NCBI GenBank assembly: GCA_003864495.1
Contig: ML133496.1
Location: forward strand, 627,122 to 691,121
Reading direction: 5' to 3'
DNA length: 64,000 nt
Origin: Nemopilema nomurai
Lineage: Eukaryota; Cnidaria; Scyphozoa; Rhizostomeae; Rhizostomatidae
The notes below the pieces were generated by a model. The model was given only the letters and a program-made list of their open reading frames with translations. It ran no database searches and was not told the origin of the DNA. This document shows positions 23,820-36,000 of this stretch, piece by piece; position 1 is the stretch's first letter; each line of letters begins with the position of its first letter. Position numbers and translations under genes: made by a program.

Positions 23820-24737
23820 TGTTGGTTGCCGGTTGCTCGTTCCTTACACCAAAGTCTCTTCAATGCCTTCACTTATATTCTGTAAGCTATTTCCGGGTTG
23901 TCAACTCTTCTCCTTCATAGAATAAAACGTCTGAACGCAATTATCTGCTCCGCAGTAACGACTTCCCAAATCAATTCTTTATGCGTTGTTTATTGAAATT
24001 TTTGTCTTGCATCTATTGCCTTCGCGTATTTGTGGGATTCTCAATGTTTTGTTTGCAAGCTTGACTTTGCCCTCTGAAACACGATGCTGTGGCAACGTCT
24101 TTGTGACACTTTGCGGAACGCCCCGCCAGCCAGTACGAGTTGTAAGTGTGAATATAATTCTAAACTCAACAAAAGATTAGAGGAATAAAAATCTCAGACT
24201 TTGTCAACACGCGCAATCTCGATTCTGGCATATGACAGTCATACCAACCTTTGCAAGTTGTGATTGGTCCATAGCGTAGAACGCTTTCAATTGTGTTTTG
24301 ACAGTGTGCCTTCCCGCATATAGTGCACGTGGTCCAAGAATAGAGTGTTGCTATTGGCTAGTCCTCTGTACACTATGTGGAGAAAACTGCGAATCGGGGA
24401 GCAAAGGCTTTCAGCCTACTTCTATGGCGAGATGAGCCCACTGCGGACCTAAGAAGATGACGAATATGCAGCTTGGATTTGGGTCAGATCAGCTCGCCAA
24501 TCACATTTCCATTGATTAATTGTCACCACTTACTCTCCCCACACGTTCATTAGTGAAAAGGATGGGTATAATCATAATCAGAATCGAAGCGTCAATGACA
24601 ACTATTATTACCCATTGTTGCTTATTGGTCATAAATATTTATATAATATTGTTATTTGCTTGCAGAAGTGGGCATTATGGCTGCAGTCGTCCTATTTTAA
24701 CAAAAAGGGACCTAGTGCAATGGGGAAATACGATATA

Positions 24738-25070
24738 CCGTAAATCCTCGAATTGACCCCTCCATCAAAAAAGCCCCCCCTGGAATAAGCCCACCCTAGA
24801 ACTACAAATTTTCAATAAGCCCCCCCTCGAATAAACCCCCCATCGAGTTGTTGATTTTTGACTCCTGATGTTGCCTTTAGTATTTTAGTGAATTACCAAA
24901 AAATTCACATTTTTGTTAATAATTCAATCAAATGTTACTTTATAATTAGATTATTTTCTATATTATGAAAAGAAAGAAATTCCCAACCCCCTCCCCCCCC
25001 TCGAATAAGCCACCATCCAAAAATATAAAAAATAAATAAGCCCCAAGGGGGCTAATTGGAGGATTCACGG
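24738..25070. mobile_element. MITE with CCGTAAATCC ends, copy A
   Basis: Begins CCGTAAATCCTCGAATT and ends with a diverged inverse (AATTGGAGGATTCACGG), flanked by TA on both sides. The interior is marked by runs of C in AATAAGCCCCCC modules near both ends. A TA duplication suggests a Tc1/mariner-like group. A second copy lies at 62,820-63,072. The element sits inside a short repeated sequence (CTAGTGCAATGTGGGAAATAC) present on both sides. Confidence 0.8.
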
Positions 25071-25177
25071 TACCCCTAGTGCAATGTGGGAAATACGGTA
25101 TACCTCTAGTGCAATGTGGTTACCCCTACTCGGCGCTTTTCAATCAGATTCCAGAAGAAACACATAGACCATGGTTT

Positions 25178-25229
25178 TACTAAAATCATCATCATCATCA
25201 TCATCCTCATCATCATCATCATCATCATA
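25178..25229. repeat. (CAT)n microsatellite
   Basis: About 15 ATC/CAT triplets with one CTC interruption, in the intergenic region. Confidence 0.95.
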
Positions 25230-27045
25230 GAACATATTTACCTAATGCCCACCGTCAACATTGCCCAATTGTTTGTTGTGTCTGGCTAACCTCCACCATT
25301 ATGTCAACGGGGCCTGATCTGGTGAAGGCCATTTTCACAAATGTCACGAGTTGCTGAATGCCCAGCTTTTGCCTTGTATGCAAAGTTTCCCACGATCTAA
25401 ATCTGGCCATACCTTTGCTGCTGATACAACGCAGGCATTTGCTCCCTTTCAAAGTCAGAGTTGACGTTGTAACATTGCGTGCCGCCGAATATGAACTGTT
25501 GCATGTTTTCGCAATCAATCCAGGATATGAGATATGGCAGAAAAGCCTTGAATTCACAAACTATTGACAAAGGTTACAGACACTGGTTAAATCAAGGGTG
25601 TTATTTTTTGCAAAAGAATTTACAGTAACACAGTCACCCTTTCTGCCCCAGGCTTCCAGAAAACCGTAAAACATTGGAGTCGTCCAGTGCATGCTACATT
25701 TAACCTGTTCAGTTTTAACTAGTATTGATTTTCTTTGCTGGAAATAATTTGGTTTTCATCTAAGCTTCAAGACTGGCATGTATTACGCGCTGCAAATGAT
25801 TAGAGGAGAGCATAAAACAGCGTGTTCCTGAAAGCATCAGGAATAAAACGTCATAGAAAGAGAGCAGCCGCCTCTAAATTTCAAAGCATGCAATGCCCAA
25901 ACCAAGTCTGATTTATAATAAAAAACTTTGTAAAAAATTTTCTTCTTTTGTTAGTTGCCATTATTTGGTTCTACTTCATTTAATTGTTACTTAATGTTTT
26001 TTATAAGTCAAATTAAAAATTGTCATTGTGAAACATGTCAATTTGAACACAAGAACAGATGGCTGGTCCAAAGTCCTTTCCACCTGTCCATCAGCCTAAA
26101 ATTGATACGAAATATTACAATTAACCATTCATTTTTATCATTAACTTTGATGTTATTTATTTAACTTGGATGTTGTTTATTTAATGCCTTTATGTTAGCC
26201 AGTATGTTGCAATTGAACAATTACCATGTTGAAAAGTATTTTGAGTTTGAGAACGAGTTTGTGGCTAGAGGCTAAAGCCTATTTACTTGAGCAGAAGATT
26301 TCTAGAAGCAACAACAACAACATAAAATTCGTATTCCTCGTGCAACCCGTTCTGTTTTGGTTATGCAACTAGATTTGAATCTAGTAGTCACAAGTCGCTA
26401 AGATATATTTGCTTTTGCCGCCAAAGGTAAGAATTAATAACAGGTATAAAAAAGTCAAAAATTTATACAAAGCACCAATATTTCTCTTCACTGATATGCT
26501 ATGACTACTTTTGGTGGAAGCGCCTGAAAGGTTTTACATGTCCATACGGCCTATCATGTTGTCTACCCCAAAGAGTACACAGATTTTTGCAGGGGGAGGG
26601 GTTGATTTGAGGTTGTGGAAGACTTTCAGAATCTGAAAGGTTAAACACTTTTTTAGAATTTGGAATAGGGGCGCAAAAACAGTTACAAAGACAAATTTTA
26701 TTCATAAGAAATTGAACATCTTTGTATTGAACAGCCAGAATGCCAATGCCTATTTATGTTAACACCTTACACAGTTTAGAATTCATTTTTTCCAAGAGGA
26801 AAAAAAATTCAGATCATTGAAGGCTAATAATTTTTCATTGCTCAATCATGGTCATTGGCCAAAGTCAGAACTTGCAGAAGAAGTGGACATTTTATCTATT
26901 AAATTTGTTAGTGTGTTTTGAAGTAAATTAATTTCAGTTTTGAACTTGATATTCTGACAAAGTATTCTGAACTTTTAAAAATGATAAAAGATGACCTTAA
27001 TTTATTACAGACTAACTTATAATTTTCAAATGATCTTCACAGGAT

Positions 27046-30000
27046 ATGGTTCAAGGGCGGGGTAAAAAGAGGTCATCTGCCCCTGTCAGAACCACACCCA
27101 GAAGGAAACAGTCTTCTGCAAAAAGCTATTTTGACTCAGGATCTTCAAATCCAGACTCAGATGATGAGGAATTTGCACCTGCAACAAAATTACGGAAAAC
27201 TCGAAGTAGGCAAGGGCAGTCAGAGAAAGATGCAGATAATGGGAAACTGGTGCAAAACTGCATTCCTCAAAACCAGAAAGGTGGAATTTGTATGCCATGG
27301 GTGGCTGCCTCTTCTCCTATAACACTACATCATTAGTCTATTTATTGTTGTAGGTCAAACATATTTCTGTAGTATTGAAAGTTTTTCCTAAAATTCAAAA
27401 TTTGATCTCAGGTACTTTATCCTTATTGAAATTTTGCAAGATAGAATTTGTATCAAATCACTTAAGTTTACCCAAAAAAGCTTTAAAATTCAGAAGTGGA
27501 GAAAAACCTCTTAAGCGATACCTAGAAGTGTGGTAATTTTATGTGTGGTAAAGATATAAGATTATAGGATATTGATTTTTTCCAAACCTTTCTTAGAAAA
27601 CTTATAGAATTGAAAAAGCATGAAGAGAAACTTTTATTGATTTTTTGGCTAGCATGTTAATTGAAAGTATTTTGTTTTTAGTTATTCTTTGTTTTGTGTA
27701 ATCAATATGCTGATATATCTAATTTTGATTCTGATTCAGATTACAAAGGCTTTTTTTAATTTGATTGTTTTTTCCCTATTTCAGGAAAATCTCTCATTCA
27801 AGGGAATGATAAGAGTGCTTTGACAAGGTCTTTAACCCCAAGTTTGGTCTGTGGCCCACTTCTGTCTGAATCAGATAGTTCTGATGATGAAATTTGCATT
27901 CCTGATACAAAGAAGATCCCTTTACAAAAGAAAGCTGCTCAATCACATGTCCATAGATCTAAACGTGAATCAGAGTTGATAAGCCTGGCAACAAATGCAA
28001 AGAAGGAAGTGGAAGCTGTTACTAGGCATACTGATTTACAAGAAGATGTTATGAACCAGGTTGAAATCAAACTTGAGTTGAAAGAGCTGGCAAAAGCAAG
28101 CAAGGAATCAAAGAAAAAAACTGATGATATAAAATGTGGAAGGGAAAGAGAAAACCAGGAGCAAGGAGGGTTAAGGAGCAAGAGAAATACGAGTAAAAGA
28201 GGCAAATCTAATGAGAGTATAAAGGAAGACAGAAAAAAGGAAAGGAAGAAAAGCAAAAAGCCTGAAATTGTGGATAATACAAACATTAAGACATCAAAGA
28301 GAAGATCTTCATCTAAACAGGCTATGAGTGATGCTGCAAATATTCAGATATCTATACCAGCAACCTTTGAAAGTGTCCAAGGACCGAGTGGGTCAAATGA
28401 GGGAAGGGTAATGTCTGATGGGGTTGATAGTGATAGCGAAGAATACTGGGAGGATGTTAATGGTATGTATCAATGTCTGAGTGCCAAGCAGTGTCTTTGG
28501 AGTGCAGTGAACTGCTTTAGGAAAAAGAATCAAAGAAGGCTCCAAAGAACTGTGTATCTCCTTGCATATTACTCCACAGTGTAGATATTTGATCCATCTT
28601 TTAAGAGACAGATATTGTACATACTCGTAAAATACTGCAATTTGTGGATTTTCCAATTAAGAGAATACCTCCTTTTCTTAGTCCCTCATATCGTTTTCAA
28701 CTTCAACTTTGATTTAGGTTATTACGATCTCAAGTTGTTAATGTCTTCTTTAGGAATTGTGCAGTTATGATTGATGTTCTTGAAGAACTATTATTACAAA
28801 TTTCATTTTTATATTTCGTTTAACCTGTGAGATCGAAAATTTGATTTATGACTTTCAATTTTAAAGTTTTAGAGGCAGCTGTAGATAAATCGCTGCTAGA
28901 AAGCCCAAAGAAAAACGAAAACAAGAAGGTTGATGTTAAAGACGTTGCAGTCAGTTTAAAGATCAAGTCTTTGCACCAATCGAAAAGGTTGGTGGATTAT
29001 GGTTTTGTTTGTCATTGAGATTGTCAGCTATTGATTCGAAGCAGAATGGTTGGAAAGCCCAAAGAGTTGCGTGAAGACAAAAGGAGCAGTAAATCTTAAA
29101 GTCTCGGTTCTTGTGTTTCTGTTCATGTGATCTGAAGTAGATACTGCTGAATGAAGTAATACATCATCTAATAGTAGTCGATGTTCAATAAGTACTAGAA
29201 GGTTACATTATGCATTTTTAGATGGCATTTCACGGTCTTTTTATGGCAGTCTAACTATTTCCTGGCCATAAATCTATATGCATTTGAAACATACTCAGTA
29301 AAATTCTTCATTGTCATCTTGAAAAAAACTTTCTAGCTTGCTACCGCTCTCTGTTTAGCCAAAAGAACAAAGAAAAGTTTTTGCAATGCGTCGAGCGAAC
29401 GATGAGAAGATTTCAAAACGAGGTGCAAGCCAACTTACACAAGGCACACCTCGTTTGCTTGGTTGCGAGGCTGTTATTCCTCAACAGAACTTGTAATGAT
29501 CAAGCCTTAAAGGTATAGCCCACGGACGTTCTTTGCAACAGTCGGTTTTCAGATCTATAGTGCAAGATAGTCTATTCTTCTTGTTACAAGATCATATTGT
29601 GCCTGTAAAATACATTTCCTTGGGAACAGACATATCTGAATGTCAAAGATAAGCGTAAAGATTCGCTCGTTCGAACTTTGTCAGATTCATGCGAAGATTT
29701 TGTCTCTGGCCATTAAGCTTTCAATTCGACCCAAGTAGTTGTTCTTTTGCCAGCAGACCAATCTTCTGCCATCTTGATTTTCATGTTCATACATATCCAT
29801 TAATCGTTACCAGGCCCTTTGGCTGTCACTCCTACCAACAAGCATGTCAAATGCGAAAACAGCAAAATGGCAAGTGGCAGAGCTCCAGAGATTTCTCAAT
29901 TGGTTTCAGATGCAAGATACTGATAAAATTCAGGAAACCCTACGCAAGGTGATTTATTCAGCATTTTGCTGCTTCTATTTGCTTCTAAAAAAGTCAAGTT

Positions 30001-33000
30001 ATTTGTTTATAAGTTCTGTTTTTCTTCCATAAAGGCACTCATTGCATTCCACACTTCCTCTTTGATCTATTTAACGTTGTTTCATTGCAATTTTTGGACC
30101 TTGAAGTTCATTTAAAAAGAGAAATTGATTTTACCTTGGTCACAAAATATGTTTTGGTTCAGTATTCCCCGTATTTCGCTTTTTTTACGGGAAACGTATA
30201 CGGTTTTTGTCGTTGATGTTAATCTGTTGTTGTTTTAAAGTAATTGATTCGCACTGTTAGAGTCATACCAAAGAAATCAATTAAAAGCCTTTAAACAAAG
30301 GAAAACTACTTAATCCTAGGCCCATTTTCATTATTGACCTCTCATTATTTTAAGAACTCTAATAAATGATTCATTGTGAACAAGTGCGTTGTGATACGAA
30401 ACTTCGCAATAGCTATAGCAGAACTAGTTTTCGCATACTGAAAGGGCTTTTTCGTCTGACACTCCTCAGAGAATGGAAACTTCGGAAAATGACCAGAAGC
30501 TGACAAATTAAATATCCAGTTGCGGATACACTAGAGGCCATTAAGCCAGTTGCGAGTCAGCTTTTAGTGATTTTCCGACATTTACATACTCTGAGTACTT
30601 TAATTATTCAAAAACCCTCCAATGTTTCTACAATGCCTGCCAAAATTGTTGGCACACTTACGACAATTCTTTGACTCACGTTCACTCACCACCCCCCCCT
30701 CCCCCCCCCCCCTCTACGAACAATGTTGTCCTACTACTAAACAAAGCGTCAATTTTACACCAAACTTTCTTCCCAGATTGACTAGATGCTATACTTTGTT
30801 ACCAACATTATTATAGGGGGGAGGGGGGATAAACAACTAGTTGCGTTTTAAAGAAATGAAAAATGCAAAAACGAGTTAAAATACTGAGGTGTTCCAACGA
30901 CTTTTGGCAGGCATTGTAGCTATTGTAAAATGGTTCATTTAGCATCATATCTGGATATAATGTAATCTAATCTGTTGCAGATAAGCCAAAGATCGAAGCA
31001 TGTACCCCAAATACAGGTGCATTGTTATCCCGTCCTCTATCGTCTTCTAGTCAAAACCGACTCCTCGACCTATTTCATTTCTAACTCGATCGTTGTGTAC
31101 TAATTCCTTCATGCTGTTGAATAAAATTCGTTTCCTTCCAGTTGTTTGTGGCAGCACTGCGCGCTGCTGGCCTGGAAGCGAGGCTGGTCACATCCTTCCA
31201 GGTATGTATTAATCTTAAGAGGCATATTTTCAGATCATGGAACATGTGACTTCTCTTGTTATCCAGCTGTTATCTAATTGGTGTCTGTTGGCCATGCTTC
31301 CCAATTCTGTTATTGTCTTCTGCTTTGAACTTGGAATGTTTTTTTCGTTCTCTGTGTCTTTTTTGTTTTTCGTTTCGTTTCATAGTCATACAATTCATGT
31401 CTTAATCAGCGAAATCCTTTATCAGGGAGATTTTTGATATTATTGTTATTTTTTTATTTCTTTATGTTATTTTTATCCTATTATAATTACTCTTACTGAA
31501 CAGGCTATTACGCACTCCCACGCGAGTAGTTGATTGTAGCAGAATTATCAATGTTTAAAATTCTAGCTATAGCTTAAAAAACTTAGAAAGAAACAATTTC
31601 TGCATCGGTTAGATTAAAAAAAGACTACGAGAATAAGACTATTAGAATAAGACTAAAAGAAGAAGACTAAAAGAAGAAGACTATCAACATTAATCCACGA
31701 TTTGGTGCTAGCGCTCCCTTGTGAGATAGCAAAAGCCAAAGTCATCTTAGTTTCTAATCAGTTCATCTCTCTGTTTTCTAGCCTATAACATGGAAAGTTG
31801 ATAATGCAAATTTGTTTCGTCTGGCGAGTGGAAAGGAGGTGGATATATGTTTATTTCTATTGACGAATGTATTTGATTAATTTGGGCTTGCTTTTTGTTT
31901 CCTTAGAGTTGACTAATTCTACTGTTAATAAAGATGGTTCAAATCGTATTCATCCCTTTAAACGAATGATATTGCAAAAGCGATCTTTGGAATTTATGGC
32001 CTGGTCTCGCATACTCTTTTTGGCCTTTGGCTTTCTTCTGGCTACGTGCAGAGTATTTAAGGTTTTAATCTCAAATTCCCGAATCAACAGGCACTTAGTT
32101 TGGAATGAATGCCAGAGTTGTATGTGTCATGCAAAGTCCTTTTAACTTCTGTAAACACCTTGAATTTTGAGATTTGACCGCAAGTTTTCAATCTGCCATC
32201 TGCAGTCAACAAAGGAGAAACAGCTGCTGCCAAAACCCGGAAGTAAACTGTCCAAACAAAACACGAAGCACAAGGAGAAGAAGCATGAAAAAATGGATGG
32301 CAAAGGAGAAAAGGTGAATGCGCACGCATCGCCTTATTTCAAGAATGAATCATCGGATTCAGAAATAAAAAAGGACCTTCTCGAGACAGAAGGAATCGTC
32401 AGAAAAAGGTTGGCTGTTAAGAGTAAAATGTCCTCTCCTGTCAATTCCAAGAAGGAAGTTGAGAAGAAGGCACAAAGTTCCAGGAAAAAGAAGTCTAAGG
32501 AGCCTGAAGCTGACCGAACGAAAAGAATCACTAAGAAAATGCGAGCGCGCAAGAAGATCGATTATGAGGAAACAGACGTTGATGTAGATGCCAAAATAAG
32601 CAATGTTGATTGTGATAACTCGAAAGAACATTTTGATGAACCTCAAGAAGACAGCAAATCGGATGGTGATGATTTTGTTAAAGCTCCTAAACTAGCCCGA
32701 AAGTCCTTAGCATCGAAATTATCGGAAAGGAAGGAAAGAAGAAGTTGTATGCCGTCAGTTGACAGAGGTTATGCCAAACGACTCGTGAGGACAATCGACA
32801 ATGACGAAGAGTTCGACAGAAGCAGCAGACCAGTGAAGTTTAGGAAGAGTCTCAACAACAGGGCTGATTCACCGACGGTGAAGGTCATATCCTCCGACTC
32901 AGAGTCGTGTCAGAGCAAAGAGTCTTTCGACCCTGTGAATAATTTCCTATCAGGTAAGTTTTATAAACTGTACATTCACAAAGGGAACTCGAAACTAATA

Positions 33001-36000
33001 GGCCAGTTGTGAACACAGCTTCTTGATGGGCACAGCTTATTCTTTGAACCTTTTCCTAGGACACCAGATTTTTAATGATCTTTATAATTAATTCTTGAAT
33101 CTTTCCTTTTCCAGCTTGCGACTCATGGTGCGAAGTTTATTTACAGTCTGTTAAGAAATGGATCAGTGAGAAATTTTCTATGCAATTTTTCTTGTATCCA
33201 TTTTTATTTTCATATATCTTTATGTTGCTCTTGTTTGTGTGGAAGGGAGTAGGTGATGGGTTTCTAACTGACTGTACCTGGATGTTATCTTACCTCTTTT
33301 TTGAATGCTGCAACGGGAGGGCTCGCAAATGTCATAACTGCGAGCATCCGAGCCACCTGCCATGTTTGAGTAATTTGCCACATCGAATTATTCTAACCCA
33401 GTCTGCCTAATTACTCCCCTGTCAAAAACTCCCCGTGCACTAATTGCTCCAAAATACTTGTCAACTGGTTATCGTAAGCGACCCGCCCCCTCAACGTCAT
33501 CCTTTATTGTTAAAGGTGTCACGTGCGATCGAAAGACAACTGTGCACGTTTTGATTTCACGTTGTAGGTATCGAGCTTACAAGCAAGTCCGTCGATCAGC
33601 CTTCAAATTGCGAGCAAGCTGCACAGCAACCAATTCTGTACGTGCTGGGCATTGATAGCGGTACGGGAACATAGTCGTCTTGATATTCAATCACAAGTAA
33701 ACCATTTTGTTAGCACAGAAATCAACAGGAATCAGGCAATACTCAATTAATGCCATCCGGTTTTTCAGAATACATATTCTTGAAGAAAGATTTAACACAT
33801 TGAAATGCTTTGGTTTTGTTAGTTTATTGACAACCGATTCTAAATTTCAGAACTAAGGTCCCAGTTAGCTTTGGTTTCAATTATTTCAAACAGTTTGCTG
33901 ACGCTGATATCAATCAGTTCAGGCTATTTTGCCATTATTTCTTGATTCTTTAGAAAATGCCATCAAAGATGTCACTTGCCGTTATGCTTCAAAGTTCATG
34001 TCGAAAACTCGAAAACTTCGCATAGACAGAGAATGGTGGGCCCATTCCCTGCGCCCGTACGAGACCAAGGACGGAAAGCGAGACCAATTGGAGGATACCG
34101 AATTGAAAGTGAGGTTGCTGCAACAGCCTTTCCCGACGACTCTGGGCGAGTTCAAAAATCACCCACTCTACGTTCTTGAGGGTGACCTCTTGAAGTTTGA
34201 AGCTATCTATCCTGAGTCGCCGGCCATTTTGGGATACTTCAGAAACAAAGCTATTTATTCAAGGGATTGCGTTCATGTTGTGAGTATTGATAAGTGCGTA
34301 GATTGACCATCGGAAGCCAGCGCTAGCGGTCTTTGCTTTGCCAAGAAGAGGCTTAGAGATCATCTTTCACCTTTCGCAAACGAGACGGCAAACTAGCTCT
34401 GGGGAGAAGCCCTTTTTGCTGTGATATTCTTTTATTCATTTTTACATATTTGAATTGAGGCTTCCAAACTAAACTAGTCCTAAGGTTTTCTGTGCTGACT
34501 GCATGGAACTTCTGCTGACGCAAAGACTCAATCCTTGTGATTATTCATTTGCTCTTTGTGCTTGAAAATCGACATTTTTACTTTACAGATTTGAGCTCAA
34601 TGTATCGTGCCATAGAATCATTGCGTGCTGAAATGCTTGTTCGACCTAGAAGCAAGCACGGTCAACGAGTTTATGAGAACCCCAAGCTATGCCACAAGCC
34701 CAGATAAAGCCCCGCGCCATCTACATTAAGGTTTCTCCTCACCTAACCTAGCGAGACATGTTTTCAACTTGATGGACAAGGGAAATGTTGCCTTGGCTCA
34801 TAATTACGTAATGCAATTGTAATAATTGAAGCAATGTTTCCTTTGCAGTTGCATACTCGAGAAAACTGGTTGAAGGAAGCAAGGGTGGTGAAAAAAGGCG
34901 AACAGGCGTACAAGGTTGTTCGGGGACGGCCGAAAAGGGTAATACCCTGCTGCCTTTTACGTTGTATATTTTGCAGGTCTCAGGAGAGAGTATATTCCCT
35001 TTGCAGCGAATTTACTTTGGGCATGGCAGTATTGCACGATTTGGCAGCCAAGGCATTGATCTTGTAATTATTTCGATTTTTCACGAGACGCTTTTCCATA
35101 ACAGAGCCTACGTTAAAAGTTTACCATTCCATTAAATGTTTGATGTGTCACATTGGACATCGTGTCCTCCAATTTCAGAATACGCCCATTCATGAAAGAG
35201 ACAAGGTCAGAATCGATCTTTTTGGCCTTTGGCAGACGGAAGTTTACAAGCCTCCTCCTGTCAAAAATGTGAGCCCAATTAGGTCTTATCGCCTTTGACC
35301 TTTGACCGTCTAGGGTCATTCATATTTGACCTTAAGTGCAATTTTCTGCTGGCCTGTAACCTATCATTAGCTATCTTTACCCATTGATTTAAAGATCTAA
35401 TAACACTATAAGTTCGTTTTTAAACTTCCAACAAGCTCCAGCTTACTGCAATCCCCCGTTGTGCAATTTGTTTTGGCATCTTGCGTGCCAGTCTTAAAAT
35501 GACGAGTAGGCAACTTCATAATGAATCTATTACATATAGTTAAAATATTCACAGCACCCATAGCCCCCCGTTTCAAATTGAGCATCCAAAGCTGCATACA
35601 TGCCTCTTTGAAGGAGCCTCTAGTAGTGCACATCTTGTTAAACATTTCAGTGATCGCTGTACGAGTTATATTTACGTGAAACGTAGTTGTTTCAGTCTTT
35701 TCGAATTTTCAAATTATCTTTTGTCAGGGCAAGGTTCCCCGGAATGAGTATGGAAATGTAGAGCTTTTCCAGCCTTCCATGTTGCCGCCAGGGGGTGTTC
35801 ACGTACCAAGTGAGTCTCTGATTGGCCAAGATCCTTGGCTATTGTTCGTTGACTGTGCCAATTAGTTTAAATGCTGGGCTGTATTGAACTTCTAGGTTTA
35901 CTGCTAATGCGAAGTATTAAAGGTGGCAGACCCACTTAAGGGGCCACTCAGTAGCTTCCTGATGATAACGACGATTTGATGAATCAGCAATACTGAATCT

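Larger units (their letters stand above)
23820..27045. other. Intergenic region between hedgling and XPC (head-to-head)
   Basis: The two start codons diverge across 3.2 kb. I recognise a MITE at 24,738-25,070, short repeats around it and a CAT microsatellite, but no gene. The sequence just before the XPC ATG reads ttcacag-gat-ATG, so the XPC start may sit in an exon preceded by an intron in the 5' UTR. I could not locate the promoters. Confidence 0.6.

Noticed and set aside
25255..25557. 100-codon minus-strand frame in the hedgling-XPC interval
   Set aside because: No recognisable domain, no splice or start context; cysteine content and composition do not distinguish it from chance.
32954..33012. 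Extension of the large XPC exon past 32,953
   Set aside because: A consensus donor gtaagt ends the exon, and the next XPC exon joins in phase; the extra residues have no XPC similarity.
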